Shown: positions 1-9,525, counted from the first letter of the stretch. The stretch is DNA of 64,000 nucleotides from Halomonas sp. SpR8 (GCF_031010195.1 NZ_JAUAMC010000011.1:55876-119875); one strand, 5' to 3'. Program-made: numbers and translations. Notes: a model not told the origin generated them from the letters alone.

Positions 1-70
1 CACGAGCACAGCATGATTTATTCATTTAAGCTAGGCGACACATGCATCAATTAGCTGCAAAGGAAGCCGA

Positions 71-370
71 ATGCCCGTGCTTAGCAAAACCAAATCGAGT
101 TTTTACCGCCGCTTATATGTCGCCCATTTGATCGAACAAGGTATCGCCAGCGTGCCTGCGTTAATCGAGGCCACCGGCATGCCCCGGCGCACCGCCCAGG
201 ATACGATCGCCTCCCTGGCCGAGCTGGATATCGAGTGCGTCTTTAGCAAAGATGACGGCGAGCGCCACAACATTGGCCGCTACCAGATACGCGATTGGGG
301 CGCGATAGATCCAAGCTGGGTAGCGACAAATGCAGAACGGCTTAAACAAGCGCTAGGCTATTCGCTTTAA
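71..370 (+). CDS. Small winged-helix DNA-binding protein
   Basis: A 99-residue basic protein. Residues 15-60 form a helix-turn-helix pattern (an alpha-helical region around IASVPALIEATGMPRRTAQD followed by a short wing), so it probably binds DNA as a small transcription factor. The ATG follows a good Shine-Dalgarno sequence (AAGGAAG, spacing about 7). It is convergent with the copper ATPase gene, with only 11 bases between the stops. Its target is unknown. No sensor domain is visible, so if it is a regulator it works without a classical ligand domain. The fold is fairly sure, the role is not. Confidence 0.7.
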   Translation: MPVLSKTKSSFYRRLYVAHLIEQGIASVPALIEATGMPRRTAQDTIASLAELDIECVFSKDDGERHNIGRYQIRDWGAIDPSWVATNAERLKQALGYSL

Positions 371-381
371 TGCGACTTACC

Positions 382-2568
382 TTATTCATCTTCATCCGGT
401 TCAGCCCACGCCAGTCTCGCAGCATTAAGGGTCACTGTTAACGAGCTAGCCGCCATGGCAAGCACTGCGACCAACGGCGGTATGGCCATCAGCACCACTA
501 GCCCGAGTGCCAAGGTGTTATAGAGCGCCGAAAAAAACAGGTTTTGCACCATGATACGTCGAGTGCGTTTGGCAATGCCGAGCAGCTTCACTACCCCACC
601 AATTCCGGGTGCCATAAGCTGTGCGGCAGCCCCTTCACGGGCGGCCTCACTGGCACTCAGTGGCGCGATTCCCACATCTGCCGCGGCTAGGCTTAAGGTA
701 TCGTTTAAGCCATCCCCCACGTAGAGCGTTGGCGATGGCAGCGCCTGTAGTAACCGCGCCTTGGCTTCCGGCGAGCGTTGGGCATAGCAAGCTTCACGGG
801 CAAGCCCCACCCGCTCGCCTAACCAACTCACCGCGCCCTGCCGGTCACCGCTGATCATTGCCACCATATACTCTGAAGCCAGCAGGCGCTTCACGCTAGA
901 TTCAGCGTCGTCCACCGGTTGATCGGAGAGATAGAGCGTAGCTAACCAGCCAACCTCATCGGCTACCATCACTTGAGAAGCAAAAGCCAGCGCTGCGTCT
1001 TCCGCTTGGTCAGGCAGAACGATGCGCTGGCGAACCATCCAGCTAGCGCTGCCCACCGACAGCCATTCGCCGCTACTTAATTTCACCCGGCGCCCTTCCC
1101 CAGGCACTTCATTGATCTCTTCGCACGGTTCCGATTGTTGATCGCCGAGGCTACTTGCCCAGCGTGCTAGCGCTTGGGCCAAGGGGTGTTCACTACCCGC
1201 AACGGCGGCACTAAGCTTGCGTTGTAGGGCTTGCCGATCAACACTCTCCCGCGCCTGCCAGTGAAGCACTGCGTGGCTACCGGTGGTTAGGGTGCCGGTT
1301 TTATCCAACGCAACCGAGCGAATGCGCGCCAGAGTTTCAAGCGCTGCCGGGTCGCGTAGTGCCACGCCTTGCTGCATGACCTGACCGCTACCTGCCAGAC
1401 TTGCCAGCGGCACGGCAAGCCCCACGGCGCAGGGGCATGCCACGACTAATACGGAAAGCGCGCGCACCCAGGCATTCTCCCAACCCAGCCCCAATAACAG
1501 CGCAGCGGGCAGTGTCAGTAACGCGAGCACTAGCGCTAGCGGGCTTAGCCAAGCGGCAAAGCGGTCAGCAAGCTTCTGCAATTCGCCTTTTTTAGCTTGG
1601 TAGCGGCGCATTTCATCACACAGCCGATCCAGTCGCCGCTTGCCTACCCCAGCACTGACCTGCATGACGATAGGCGTAGCGCCCAGATAGCGGCAGCCCG
1701 CGTATATCATCTGCCCTGCTTGAAAATGTCGCGGTAAGCTTTCCCCGGTCAGCGAAGCGGTATCGATCCAACCAGGCTCCTCAAGGGTGCCGTCGAGTGC
1801 CACCAACGCACCGGGCGCTAGCTCAACGCGCATTCCCGCCTTCACGTGATCTACGGGCAGCGATGCCCAGGCTTCCTCTTGCCAAACTGTTATATTCACA
1901 TCCGGCAGCGTCAGGGCATCCAATGCTTTTAACCCCCGATGGCGACACAGCGTCTCGACCAACCGCCCAACGAGTAAAAGCACAATCAGCATCACTGCCG
2001 TGTCGAAGTAGACCTCTGCAGAGCCGCGCCATAGCAGCCATACCGAGACCATCACCGCGCCGATAACACCCAGGCTAACCAGCACGTCCATACCCGGGCG
2101 CTTGGCCAGCAGCGTGCGCCACCCAGCCCGGTAAAACGGCACGCCTACAAACAGCACAACGGGTAGTGAAAATGCCCCCGATACCCACGCGACGACCAGT
2201 TCAATCTGCTTATCGGGCAGCGCTCCGGCGTAGATCAGTAGAGAGGCGAGCATCGTCCACATGCCGAACAGTGAGCCGACCAGCAGTCTAAGCGTTAAGT
2301 AGCGGCTCTCCGCTTCTAAACGCGCATGGGCGTTCCCCACCGGTTCAAGCTCTGTCAGCCTATAGCCCAGCCGCTTAACCTTGGCGGCAAGCGTTGAGAG
2401 TTGGATAGCGGCAGGCGTGCCGCTGATGAAAAGCGTTGCGCTTGGGTAGTGCACGCTAACCTCACGCACACCTTCAAGATGCTTAAGCGAGCCCTCCACG
2501 GCTAGGGCGCAACTGGTGCACCACATACCGTGGAGGGTATAGAGCTTTTCCACGTTGGTGTCCGTCAT
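382..2568 (-). CDS. Copper-type heavy-metal P1B ATPase
   Basis: An inner-membrane metal pump of about 728 residues. From the N-terminus there is a heavy-metal-associated domain with C17-x-x-C20 (GMWCTSC), membrane helices, the TGES actuator motif, the intramembrane metal site ACPCAVG, the phosphorylation loop DKTGTLT, the SEHP motif of P1B pumps and the hinge GDGLNDT. CPC pumps of this type move Cu(I). Its place directly after cytochrome oxidase genes suggests that it supplies or balances copper for the oxidase, as CcoI/FixI or CopA-like pumps do. The longer frame begins with TTG at 2583; the ATG at 2568, five bases after the upstream stop, is preferred. Confidence 0.9.
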   Translation of the reverse strand: MTDTNVEKLYTLHGMWCTSCALAVEGSLKHLEGVREVSVHYPSATLFISGTPAAIQLSTLAAKVKRLGYRLTELEPVGNAHARLEAESRYLTLRLLVGSLFGMWTMLASLLIYAGALPDKQIELVVAWVSGAFSLPVVLFVGVPFYRAGWRTLLAKRPGMDVLVSLGVIGAVMVSVWLLWRGSAEVYFDTAVMLIVLLLVGRLVETLCRHRGLKALDALTLPDVNITVWQEEAWASLPVDHVKAGMRVELAPGALVALDGTLEEPGWIDTASLTGESLPRHFQAGQMIYAGCRYLGATPIVMQVSAGVGKRRLDRLCDEMRRYQAKKGELQKLADRFAAWLSPLALVLALLTLPAALLLGLGWENAWVRALSVLVVACPCAVGLAVPLASLAGSGQVMQQGVALRDPAALETLARIRSVALDKTGTLTTGSHAVLHWQARESVDRQALQRKLSAAVAGSEHPLAQALARWASSLGDQQSEPCEEINEVPGEGRRVKLSSGEWLSVGSASWMVRQRIVLPDQAEDAALAFASQVMVADEVGWLATLYLSDQPVDDAESSVKRLLASEYMVAMISGDRQGAVSWLGERVGLAREACYAQRSPEAKARLLQALPSPTLYVGDGLNDTLSLAAADVGIAPLSASEAAREGAAAQLMAPGIGGVVKLLGIAKRTRRIMVQNLFFSALYNTLALGLVVLMAIPPLVAVLAMAASSLTVTLNAARLAWAEPDEDE

Positions 2569-2573
2569 ACCAC

Positions 2574-2936
2574 TCACAGACAAGGCGGAATGCCGATTAT
2601 CGGCATTGCCGCAAACACAACGCCTAGGGTAGAGAAAAGATACAGGCCAGCGGACACCGTGGCATTAAAGCGCAGCCGCCCGATCTGGCGCTTGGCCATA
2701 CGGCAACAGCCCACCGTTAGCACCGCCAGTAACGCAATCGCCGCAATACTGACGGCAAGCAGCATAGCGTTCACCAGGGTGAAGACGCCCTGCTCGGGAG
2801 CAGGCGGCGCGACTGCGCAGGCGACCGCATGTCCGCCATAAACCGTTACAAACCAGATACACCATAGCGTTAAGCCAATCACAAAATGCAGTGGATGGGT
2901 AAGGTGTAGGCGCTGCATCGTAGGCGGTTTCCACAT
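2574..2936 (-). CDS. Small membrane protein of the oxidase cluster
   Basis: A 120-residue protein with about three hydrophobic segments (roughly residues 15-35, 52-75 and 95-115). It starts four bases after the ctaD stop and ends just before the ATPase, so the genes almost certainly share one transcript. No catalytic motif is seen. A role in oxidase assembly or as a small accessory subunit is inferred from position only. The start ATG at 2936 has GGGAG upstream inside the ctaD tail. A second frame over the same bases (2665-2934) reads as a shadow. Confidence 0.7.
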   Translation of the reverse strand: MWKPPTMQRLHLTHPLHFVIGLTLWCIWFVTVYGGHAVACAVAPPAPEQGVFTLVNAMLLAVSIAAIALLAVLTVGCCRMAKRQIGRLRFNATVSAGLYLFSTLGVVFAAMPIIGIPPCL

Positions 2937-2940
2937 CGGA

Positions 2941-5481
2941 TTAGCTCCCTATTACGCGGGGCAACACGGCAAGCGCGCCCACGAGTATCCAGAAGGTCAC
3001 CAGGTTATAGCGCCACCATTGGGCAACCACGGCGGGTTCGAAAGGCGCATGGGCACCCACATAGCCATAGCCCACCCGCAGGCCCTGAAGCAGGGTAAGC
3101 ACGGCGCCTAAACCGCCGTGTAGCAGCACATAGGCCAGCCCGACCAAAATGATCGCATCATGGGCGGTCTCGGTAACCGCCAGGTCTGCACTCAGCAGCA
3201 CCCAAAGCGTTATCACTACCTGCACAAATCCAAGGGCACTGATGCTATACATGCCCACTACCAGCCCCGCATCCCTACCCTGTCGCAAACCGCGAACAAG
3301 TTTTTCGAGAATTCCCGCGCCAGCGGTTAGCGCTGCCCCGGCCAGGATCAACCCCAGCAAGGAGAGCGGTGAAGACTCGGGCATCCGCCACTCCGGCGAT
3401 ACCGTCCACAGGTAAAACCAACCAAACAGATACGAGAGAAAGAACGAGCCGTTAGCGATTAGCGTGATCGACATGGCCCATAGACCCGGGCCATCCATGG
3501 TACGCGAGTGCAGCGGCGGATCGCCGGGAGCAACCTCCGCATCCGGGGCAGCTTTTGGATGCGCCCCGTTCTCCCACGACCAGCGCAACAGAAATAGCCC
3601 CGCAATAATCACCGCAATACCCGCCAACGGATAAAGACGCGTTAGCAGGCTAATACAGACAACCGCCAGCGCCATCGCAGCAAACAGCGGCCACCAGGAG
3701 TTACCCGGCAGGTGAATAATTTCACGCACTTTGCCGGTTATCGGGTCGGTGCCCCACATTTCCCGGCGGCCATGAGTCGCCACCGCCAGACTATGCTGAC
3801 CTTCTGCCATGGTACTGGGTAGATCCGGATTGTCCCAGAGCGGATGACGCGTCTCGACGTTGGGTAGGCTGACAAAGTTATAGGCACTGGGCGGCATACT
3901 GTTAGCCCACTCAAGGGTGTCTGCATTCCAGGGGTTATGCTTGGCAGGTTTGCCGAAACGGAAATGCAGCGCAAAATCGAGCAGCACCATGGCAATGCCC
4001 GCGGACATGATAAAGCTACTCATGGACGATAGCAGGTTGAAAATATCCCAGCCCATGCCCGTCTCATAGGAGTAAACCCGCCGCGGCATACCCAGCAGGC
4101 CAGTCCAGTGCATGATCAGGAAGGTGCCGTTAAAGCCCAGGAAGGTCAGCCAAAAACCCCATTTGCCCAGGGTTTCAGACGGTATCCGCCCGGAAAACAG
4201 CGGCAGCCAGTAGTAGAGCCCGGCAATTAGTGGGAAGAACATTCCGCCCACCAACACATAGTGCATATGCGCTACGACAAAGTGGGTATCGTGCACCTGC
4301 CAGTTAAACGGCACCAGCGCCAGCATTACTCCGGTTAAGCCGCCACACACAAAGATAATCAGGAAGCCCATGATCCATAGCATGGGTAACTTCATCTTGG
4401 GCTTACCCAGCCATAGCGTGGCCAGCCACACAAACACCTGAATCGCTGTGGGCACCGCCACCAACATACTGGCGGCGGAGAAGAACGCCTGGGCCAGTTG
4501 AGGGATGCCCACGGTAAACATGTGGTGAACCCAAAGCCCAAAACTGATAAAGCCAGTCACGGCAATGGCAAACACCACCCAGCCATAGCCAACAATCGGA
4601 CGGCCAGCAAACACCGGTATCAGCGTGGAGACTATGCCCGCTGCAGGCAGAAAGATGATGTACACCTCGGGATGGCCAAACAACCAGAACAGGTGCTGCC
4701 AAAGAATCGGGTCACCGCCGCCGGCCACTTCAAAAAACGGCATCCCCACCGCGCGCTCAAGTTCCAGCAGAATACTGCCCAGAATCAGCGGCGGAAAACC
4801 GACCACGATCATCAGCGCCATGGCGAGGATATACCAGGCAAACAGCGGCATTTTGTGCAGCGCCATGCCCTGGGTGCGGGTACGCAGTATTGAAACCACC
4901 AGTTCAACCCCGGCAGAGAGCGCGGAGATCTCAACAAAGGTAATCCCCAGCAGCCAGAAATCGGAGCCCAACCCCGGCGAGTACTCGCTGCTGCTAAGCG
5001 GGGTATACATAAACCAGCCGCTATTCGGCGCCATCTCCAGCACCAAACTAAACGACAAAATAATGCCGCCAAACAGGTAGCACCAGTAGCCCAGTGATGT
5101 CAGCCGGGGGCAAACCAGATCCCGGGCGCCGATCATCTTGGGAATCATATAAATCGCCAGCCCTTCAAGCATGGGGATGGCGAACAGAAACATCATCACC
5201 GTGCCATGCATGGTGGTGACCTGGTTATAGATATCCGGCGTCATAAAGTCTTGATCGGGGAGCGCCAGTTGGGTGCGCACCAGCATGGCCAACAGGCCGC
5301 CGACCAAAAAGAACACCATCCCGGTGACCATAAATCGCAGGCCGAGCGTGGTGTGATTGACAATGGTGAGGGCCTTCAAGCCACGCGGATTGCCCCAGAT
5401 CTCGTGCAAATCACTATGCAGTTGATGGGGGCCTTTGATGTTATCGCCTTCGGGGGTCGCTTCACGGTTGATAGTGGTCAT
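2941..5481 (-). CDS. ctaD: Cytochrome c oxidase subunit I-III fusion
   Basis: The catalytic core of a haem-copper oxidase, about 846 residues, much longer than a lone subunit I (about 530). The first part carries the haem ligand region TMHGTVMMF, the CuB and cross-link motif GHPEVYI, the HH pair in WVHHMFTVG and the haem ligands in VAHMHYV. The last 230 or so residues are a five-helix subunit III-like domain, so subunits I and III are fused. It reduces oxygen to water while pumping protons. The ATG at 5481 overlaps the ctaC stop as ATGA. The longer frame starts with TTG at 5502 and is less likely. Confidence 0.93.
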   Translation of the reverse strand: MTTINREATPEGDNIKGPHQLHSDLHEIWGNPRGLKALTIVNHTTLGLRFMVTGMVFFLVGGLLAMLVRTQLALPDQDFMTPDIYNQVTTMHGTVMMFLFAIPMLEGLAIYMIPKMIGARDLVCPRLTSLGYWCYLFGGIILSFSLVLEMAPNSGWFMYTPLSSSEYSPGLGSDFWLLGITFVEISALSAGVELVVSILRTRTQGMALHKMPLFAWYILAMALMIVVGFPPLILGSILLELERAVGMPFFEVAGGGDPILWQHLFWLFGHPEVYIIFLPAAGIVSTLIPVFAGRPIVGYGWVVFAIAVTGFISFGLWVHHMFTVGIPQLAQAFFSAASMLVAVPTAIQVFVWLATLWLGKPKMKLPMLWIMGFLIIFVCGGLTGVMLALVPFNWQVHDTHFVVAHMHYVLVGGMFFPLIAGLYYWLPLFSGRIPSETLGKWGFWLTFLGFNGTFLIMHWTGLLGMPRRVYSYETGMGWDIFNLLSSMSSFIMSAGIAMVLLDFALHFRFGKPAKHNPWNADTLEWANSMPPSAYNFVSLPNVETRHPLWDNPDLPSTMAEGQHSLAVATHGRREMWGTDPITGKVREIIHLPGNSWWPLFAAMALAVVCISLLTRLYPLAGIAVIIAGLFLLRWSWENGAHPKAAPDAEVAPGDPPLHSRTMDGPGLWAMSITLIANGSFFLSYLFGWFYLWTVSPEWRMPESSPLSLLGLILAGAALTAGAGILEKLVRGLRQGRDAGLVVGMYSISALGFVQVVITLWVLLSADLAVTETAHDAIILVGLAYVLLHGGLGAVLTLLQGLRVGYGYVGAHAPFEPAVVAQWWRYNLVTFWILVGALAVLPRVIGS

Positions 5482-6521
5482 GGGGTGAGCGTCTCCAGCC
5501 AAGCACCCAGGCTCTCCAAGGTGGCCGTCTCGATATCATTGTGGGGCGGCATTTTGTTGCCCGGCTTTAACTCTTGATGGTGCTGAAGCCAGCGGGTTAC
5601 CGCTCCCTCTTCCATGGCCATAATGCCCGCCCCGAGGCTGGTACGGCTGCCAAGATCAGAAAGATCCGGCCCCTCCCTACCAGAGGAGAGTCCTGCTACC
5701 CGGTGGCAGCTCGCGCAATGGGTCATAAAGGCCTCCCTGGCCGATTCATGCTGTTGGTCGTTTTCCGCTAGCGCTGCCAGTTGATCCGTTTGGCGGGCGG
5801 CCAGCCAAGCTTCGTAATCGTCGCGCTCGACGGCTTCTACATAGAGCTGCATTTGGGCATGCTGGGCACCGCAGAACTCGGCGCACTGGGCGCCAAATAC
5901 CGCCGGCTCATCCGCCTCCAAGCGGATTTTATTCACCCGCCCGGGAACCATATCGATCTTTCCGCCCAGGCGCGGCACCCAAAAAGCGTGAATCACATCA
6001 GCACCGCTAACATGAAAATCAACCGGTTCTCCCGCTGGCATAATGAGCTGATTAGAGGTCACCACCTCGCCCCTTTCCGCCCCTGGGTAGCGAACTTCCC
6101 ACCACCACTGATGGCCGATAACTTCGATGACCTCCGGTGGTTCTGCTAACGGCAGCGGCAATAAGCGCTGCCCAGTAGGCACCCCGAAGGCCAGTAGCGC
6201 GGTAATGCTCGCCACCGGCAGCACAATGCCGCCGCCTATAATCCAGCGGCGCGCTATTTTTCGCTCATCAGCAGGCGTTCGCGTTACTTCTTTGCGCTTG
6301 AAGGTATACAGCCAAAAAGCCGTGACCAGCACTAGAACCACGGTGCCAAACCCCAGCATTACCCACCAGATCATCACCACATCGCGTGCGGCCTGACCGG
6401 CCGGGTCTAGAATAGACTTATCCCCTGCGCAACCGGTTAGCAATAGTCCAGCCAGTAGCGCCAGTGCTATGCCAAGCGAGTTGACCCGCTGTAGGGTTAA
6501 GCGTTGAATAGTGTGCTTCAT
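5478..6521 (-). CDS. ctaC: Cytochrome c oxidase subunit II with cytochrome c domain
   Basis: About 347 residues. The N-terminus is a lipoprotein signal (LLLTGC, lipidated Cys31), then a transmembrane helix near residues 50-75. The periplasmic cupredoxin domain carries the CuA motif CAEFCGAQHAQM, and a C-terminal monohaem cytochrome c domain has CASCH. That tail marks the caa3 type. It takes electrons from soluble cytochrome c and passes them to subunit I. The open frame runs on to 7040, but that stretch lies antisense to the DUF2231 gene and lacks a signal peptide, so the start is placed at ATG 6521, directly before the lipobox region. Confidence 0.92.
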   Translation of the reverse strand: MKHTIQRLTLQRVNSLGIALALLAGLLLTGCAGDKSILDPAGQAARDVVMIWWVMLGFGTVVLVLVTAFWLYTFKRKEVTRTPADERKIARRWIIGGGIVLPVASITALLAFGVPTGQRLLPLPLAEPPEVIEVIGHQWWWEVRYPGAERGEVVTSNQLIMPAGEPVDFHVSGADVIHAFWVPRLGGKIDMVPGRVNKIRLEADEPAVFGAQCAEFCGAQHAQMQLYVEAVERDDYEAWLAARQTDQLAALAENDQQHESAREAFMTHCASCHRVAGLSSGREGPDLSDLGSRTSLGAGIMAMEEGAVTRWLQHHQELKPGNKMPPHNDIETATLESLGAWLETLTP

Positions 6522-6557
6522 CCCTTGAATTACTGTTTCTGCCCACAGGAAGTGACC

Positions 6558-7019
6558 ATGGCAAAACCTCGTCAGCGCTCGATTAAAAGCCGCGCCTCCC
6601 TCGCCGGCCACCCGCTTCATCCCGTGATGATTCACTTCCCTGTTGCAGCCCTGATGGCGCTGGTGGCAAGCGATATCGGTTACCTGCTGAGCGGCGATCC
6701 CTTTTGGTTGCGCGCTGGCCTGTGGCTGGCAGGCGTCGGCGCGTTTGGCGGCTGGATTGCAAGTACGGCAGGCATTATTGATCTGGTCACAGTGCCACGC
6801 ATTCGCCGCCTGATTACCGGCTGGAGCCACGCCATCGTCGCGGTGGTCATGCTCTCGTTGGCGTCGCTGAATTGGCTGTTGCGCTTCAACGACCCCAGCG
6901 CGATTCTGCCCTGGGGGCTGGCCGTCTCGCTGGTCACCGCCGCGTTGATCGCCTTGGCAGGCTGGCTGGGCGGTCAGTTGGTGTATGAACACGCGGTGGG
7001 GGTCGAGGTTGAGGATTAA
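6558..7019 (+). CDS. DUF2231-family membrane protein
   Basis: A 153-residue inner-membrane protein. The N-terminal GHPLHPVMIHFPVA motif (residues about 15-28) is the signature of the DUF2231 family, followed by four hydrophobic segments. The molecular role of the family is not established; members often sit near redox or cytochrome genes, as here. The ATG at 6558 follows CAGGAAG. An upstream in-frame ATG at 6504 would overlap ctaC and was not used. It diverges from ctaC with only 36 bases between start codons and is convergent with the next gene. Confidence 0.85.
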   Translation: MAKPRQRSIKSRASLAGHPLHPVMIHFPVAALMALVASDIGYLLSGDPFWLRAGLWLAGVGAFGGWIASTAGIIDLVTVPRIRRLITGWSHAIVAVVMLSLASLNWLLRFNDPSAILPWGLAVSLVTAALIALAGWLGGQLVYEHAVGVEVED

Positions 7020-7044
7020 CGCTAATACGTTAGATGTCATCGTG

Positions 7045-7470
7045 TTAGCTCCAATCCAGCGGTTTTGCTAACACAAACCCCAGCACGCTTAGAATGCCTG
7101 CCAGGGCCAAACAGAGCGCTGCCCAGTTGGCGGGCTTAACCCAGCGGTAGTGGCCCATTTCAAGGCGCAGTATTAACCAGCCAAAACAGCCGTGGGCAGC
7201 TACCATGGCCACGACGGCACCCAGCTTTAAAATCAACCACCCGCCCAGCAGGCCATGAACGAGAAACAGCAGCGTGCCTGAGGCGATGGCTACCAAGGCG
7301 GCCGGGGTAGCAATAGAGTTATAGAAGAACCGCGGCATGGGCGGCGTGCCCTGGGCAAAACCAGAGTCTTTGCGTAGTTGCAGTGCCTGGCTGAGTAAGG
7401 CAGGTAAATAAAGCAGTGAGCCGCACCAGATCACTAGCGCGGCAATGTGAAGCAGTTTAAGCCAAGGCAT
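7045..7470 (-). CDS. CopD/HemJ-like membrane protein
   Basis: About 141 residues with four membrane helices. The first helix contains LLHIAALVIWCGSLLYLPAL, matching the histidine-bearing helix of CopD-like and HemJ-like (DUF2214/UPF0093-type) proteins, which may bind haem or copper. The preferred ATG at 7470 has GGAAG five to six bases upstream; a second ATG lies seven codons earlier. It converges with the DUF2231 gene (25 bases). A link to the haem-copper oxidase next door is plausible but only inferred from position. Confidence 0.75.
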   Translation of the reverse strand: MPWLKLLHIAALVIWCGSLLYLPALLSQALQLRKDSGFAQGTPPMPRFFYNSIATPAALVAIASGTLLFLVHGLLGGWLILKLGAVVAMVAAHGCFGWLILRLEMGHYRWVKPANWAALCLALAGILSVLGFVLAKPLDWS

Positions 7471-7549
7471 CGGGGCTTCCTTGCGTTGCATAAGGCGGGA
7501 TCAGATCACTCCCTAACCTTAGTCAAAACACCCTCATCTGGCTAGCCGC

Positions 7550-8395
7550 TTAGCTCACTTGTATCTCGTAACCCGTGAATTTGCGGAGATTAATCACACC
7601 GCTATCAAGGATCAAATACTGCCCTTTTATGCCTTGCAGCACGCCTTCCACCAGCGGCTGTTTATCAAAATTATGCGAGACCACTTTTTTGGGGAAAACG
7701 CTGACGGGGTAGTGAAAATGCTGTGGCGCCGCTTCCAGCGTGCGAATCGCCTCCACGCCATGGGTCTCACGCAGTTGGTTCAAGCCATCGGCTAACTGGT
7801 TGAGCAAACGGTCACGCTCGGCGCTTAAATCCATGACCTCGACGTCACCCTTGAGCATCGCCCGCCAGTTGGTGCGGTCGGCCACTTGCTGTTTAAACAG
7901 CATTTCGACAAACCCAGACTGCTGACGGGTATCCACTTCAAGTATCGGCAGCGCCTGAATCGCGCCTTGATCCAACCAGCGGGTAGGCATTTGGGTGTTG
8001 CGGGTAATGCCGACTTTGAGCCCCGAGGAGTTAGCCAAATAGACGATATGCGGCTGGAAGCAGTGCCGCTCGCCCCACTCCGGCTCACGGCAAGTGCCTT
8101 GGAAATAGTGGCAGGTTTCCGGCTTCATGATGCAGGTATCACACTGGGCTAACCGCTTGAAGCAGGGGTAACAGTGACCCTGGGCAAAGCTCTTTTTGGT
8201 CGCCCGTCCGCAGTGGGTACAGGCAATGGCACCTGTCCAGCGCAAGCTAAGTGGCTCACCGATACGCTCGTTTAGTGCAACCCGGTGCTCACCCGCACGT
8301 AAGTGGTAATCTACCTGTTCGTTTTGGTGACCGGGGAGCGCTGCCGCCATTTTGCTTAAACAGCCTTTTACGGCCGCTTCAATCACGCGTGGCAT
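7550..8395 (-). CDS. DUF2797 family protein
   Basis: A 281-residue soluble protein of the DUF2797 family. It carries cysteine pairs typical of zinc binding (CTHCGRATKKS near residue 60 and CYPCFKRLAQCDTCIMKPETC near 75-95). A second half begins IVYLANSSGLKVGITR, which resembles a GIY-YIG-like core, seen here only as a motif. The biochemical function of the family is unknown. Its first 17 bases overlap the end of yeaC, so the two are probably co-transcribed. An internal ATG at 8350 is an alternative start with no better ribosome site. Confidence 0.85.
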   Translation of the reverse strand: MPRVIEAAVKGCLSKMAAALPGHQNEQVDYHLRAGEHRVALNERIGEPLSLRWTGAIACTHCGRATKKSFAQGHCYPCFKRLAQCDTCIMKPETCHYFQGTCREPEWGERHCFQPHIVYLANSSGLKVGITRNTQMPTRWLDQGAIQALPILEVDTRQQSGFVEMLFKQQVADRTNWRAMLKGDVEVMDLSAERDRLLNQLADGLNQLRETHGVEAIRTLEAAPQHFHYPVSVFPKKVVSHNFDKQPLVEGVLQGIKGQYLILDSGVINLRKFTGYEIQVS

Positions 8396-8663
8396 CCCGT
8401 GCCAGGCCCGCCATTTCAGGCGTTACGCCAGCACCGCTGGCTGCCGCCCCGCAGGTACGCTGCTCCAGGTAGCCTACGCGGTTCTCTTCCGGCACGTTGT
8501 TCTCCACCTCAAAGCGCATGACGGCTTCCAGGCAGAGTTCAGTCTGCTCTGGCGTTAAGCGGCGACCGTCGGGCCATTTACGCAGCGATACCGCCTGTTT
8601 CAGGCTTTCGTAAATCGTCGGGGTCATCTGGTTAATCATTTTCTCGAACGTCATTTCGCTCAT
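8379..8663 (-). CDS. yeaC: YeaC family protein (DUF1315)
   Basis: A 94-residue acidic protein whose first 70 residues (MTFEKMINQMTP then ESLKQAVSLRKWPDGR and LTPEQTELCLEAVM) match the YeaC/DUF1315 family of gammaproteobacteria. The function is unknown. The C-terminal 20 residues are low complexity. It lies ten bases after the rhomboid protease stop and overlaps the DUF2797 start by 17 bases, so the three form one transcription unit. Confidence 0.85.
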   Translation of the reverse strand: MSEMTFEKMINQMTPTIYESLKQAVSLRKWPDGRRLTPEQTELCLEAVMRFEVENNVPEENRVGYLEQRTCGAAASGAGVTPEMAGLARDATRD

Positions 8664-8673
8664 TGCAGGCCTC

Positions 8674-9525
8674 TTAACGGTTTTTCAAACGGCGGGATGA
8701 ATAATACCAGCCTGTGATAAGCCCCACGAGTAGACCGCCCAAATGAGCTTCATTAGCGACATTGCCAAAACCAACGCTGCCCGCCATATCGGTCATGGTG
8801 AATACCATCCACCCCAGCATAAATACCACTAGCATCTGGGGCACAAAGAAGCCACTTTGGGGAATCCGACGAGACATCAACCAAACGTGGGCCAGTAAGG
8901 CGTAAACGACGCCTGACATGCCGCCGAACAGCACGGTGCCGGTCGCATACTGCGCCACATTAGCACTAATGCCCGCCACGATAAGCAGCAGTAGCATGGT
9001 CCGACTGCCCTGGAGTGCCTCTATCTGGCGGCCAAAATACCACACCCACATTAGATTGAAGATTAAATGCATCCAGCCAAAGTGCAGAAAAGCAGGTGAT
9101 AGCAAGCGCCATACTTGCCCCGAGGTAAGCGTTTGCATCAGATTGCCGAACACCAGCTCGCCAGCTGAAATACCGATGGGCACAATGGTCAATGTAACGA
9201 TCAGTTGGTCGCCAAATACGCCGATGAGTGCAAACACAATCAGGCTAACCACAATCATTAGCGCAGTGATGGGTACCTGACGAAGTGACGCCAAGGAGGT
9301 GGTCAGGGTAGGTGAACGCTTAGTGGACTGCTGGATGACGAGAGTCTCTCCACGCTTCCAACGTTCCACCAGGGCGTTTAGTTCATCATGCTGGCGTGGG
9401 TCGGCGATCCATAGCAGTTGGCCATCGGCTTCATCGGTAATGCGGTGGCCAATGCGATGGCGCCAAAGCGCTTGGCGCAGTTCGCTCGTATCTGCGTGAT
9501 CGGGCAGAAGCATCACTGGATGCAT
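8674..9525 (-). CDS. glpG: Rhomboid intramembrane serine protease (GlpG type)
   Basis: 283 residues. The first 75 residues are a cytosolic domain like that of E. coli GlpG, followed by six membrane helices. The catalytic serine lies in GGMSGVVYALLAH and the catalytic histidine in EAHLGGLLVG, so the dyad is intact. The Asn/His oxyanion helix reads HFGWMHLIFNLMWVWYFG. It cleaves membrane proteins within the bilayer. It heads the operon with yeaC and the DUF2797 gene. A second ATG four codons in (9513) is equally possible. Confidence 0.92.
   Translation of the reverse strand: MHPVMLLPDHADTSELRQALWRHRIGHRITDEADGQLLWIADPRQHDELNALVERWKRGETLVIQQSTKRSPTLTTSLASLRQVPITALMIVVSLIVFALIGVFGDQLIVTLTIVPIGISAGELVFGNLMQTLTSGQVWRLLSPAFLHFGWMHLIFNLMWVWYFGRQIEALQGSRTMLLLLIVAGISANVAQYATGTVLFGGMSGVVYALLAHVWLMSRRIPQSGFFVPQMLVVFMLGWMVFTMTDMAGSVGFGNVANEAHLGGLLVGLITGWYYSSRRLKNR

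Noticed and set aside
4625..5080. 151-residue frame antisense to ctaD
   Set aside because: Composition and lack of start signals mark it as a shadow of the oxidase gene.
5478..7040. 520-residue version of CtaC
   Set aside because: The extra 173 residues lie antisense to the DUF2231 gene, have no family match and would bury the lipoprotein signal inside the protein.
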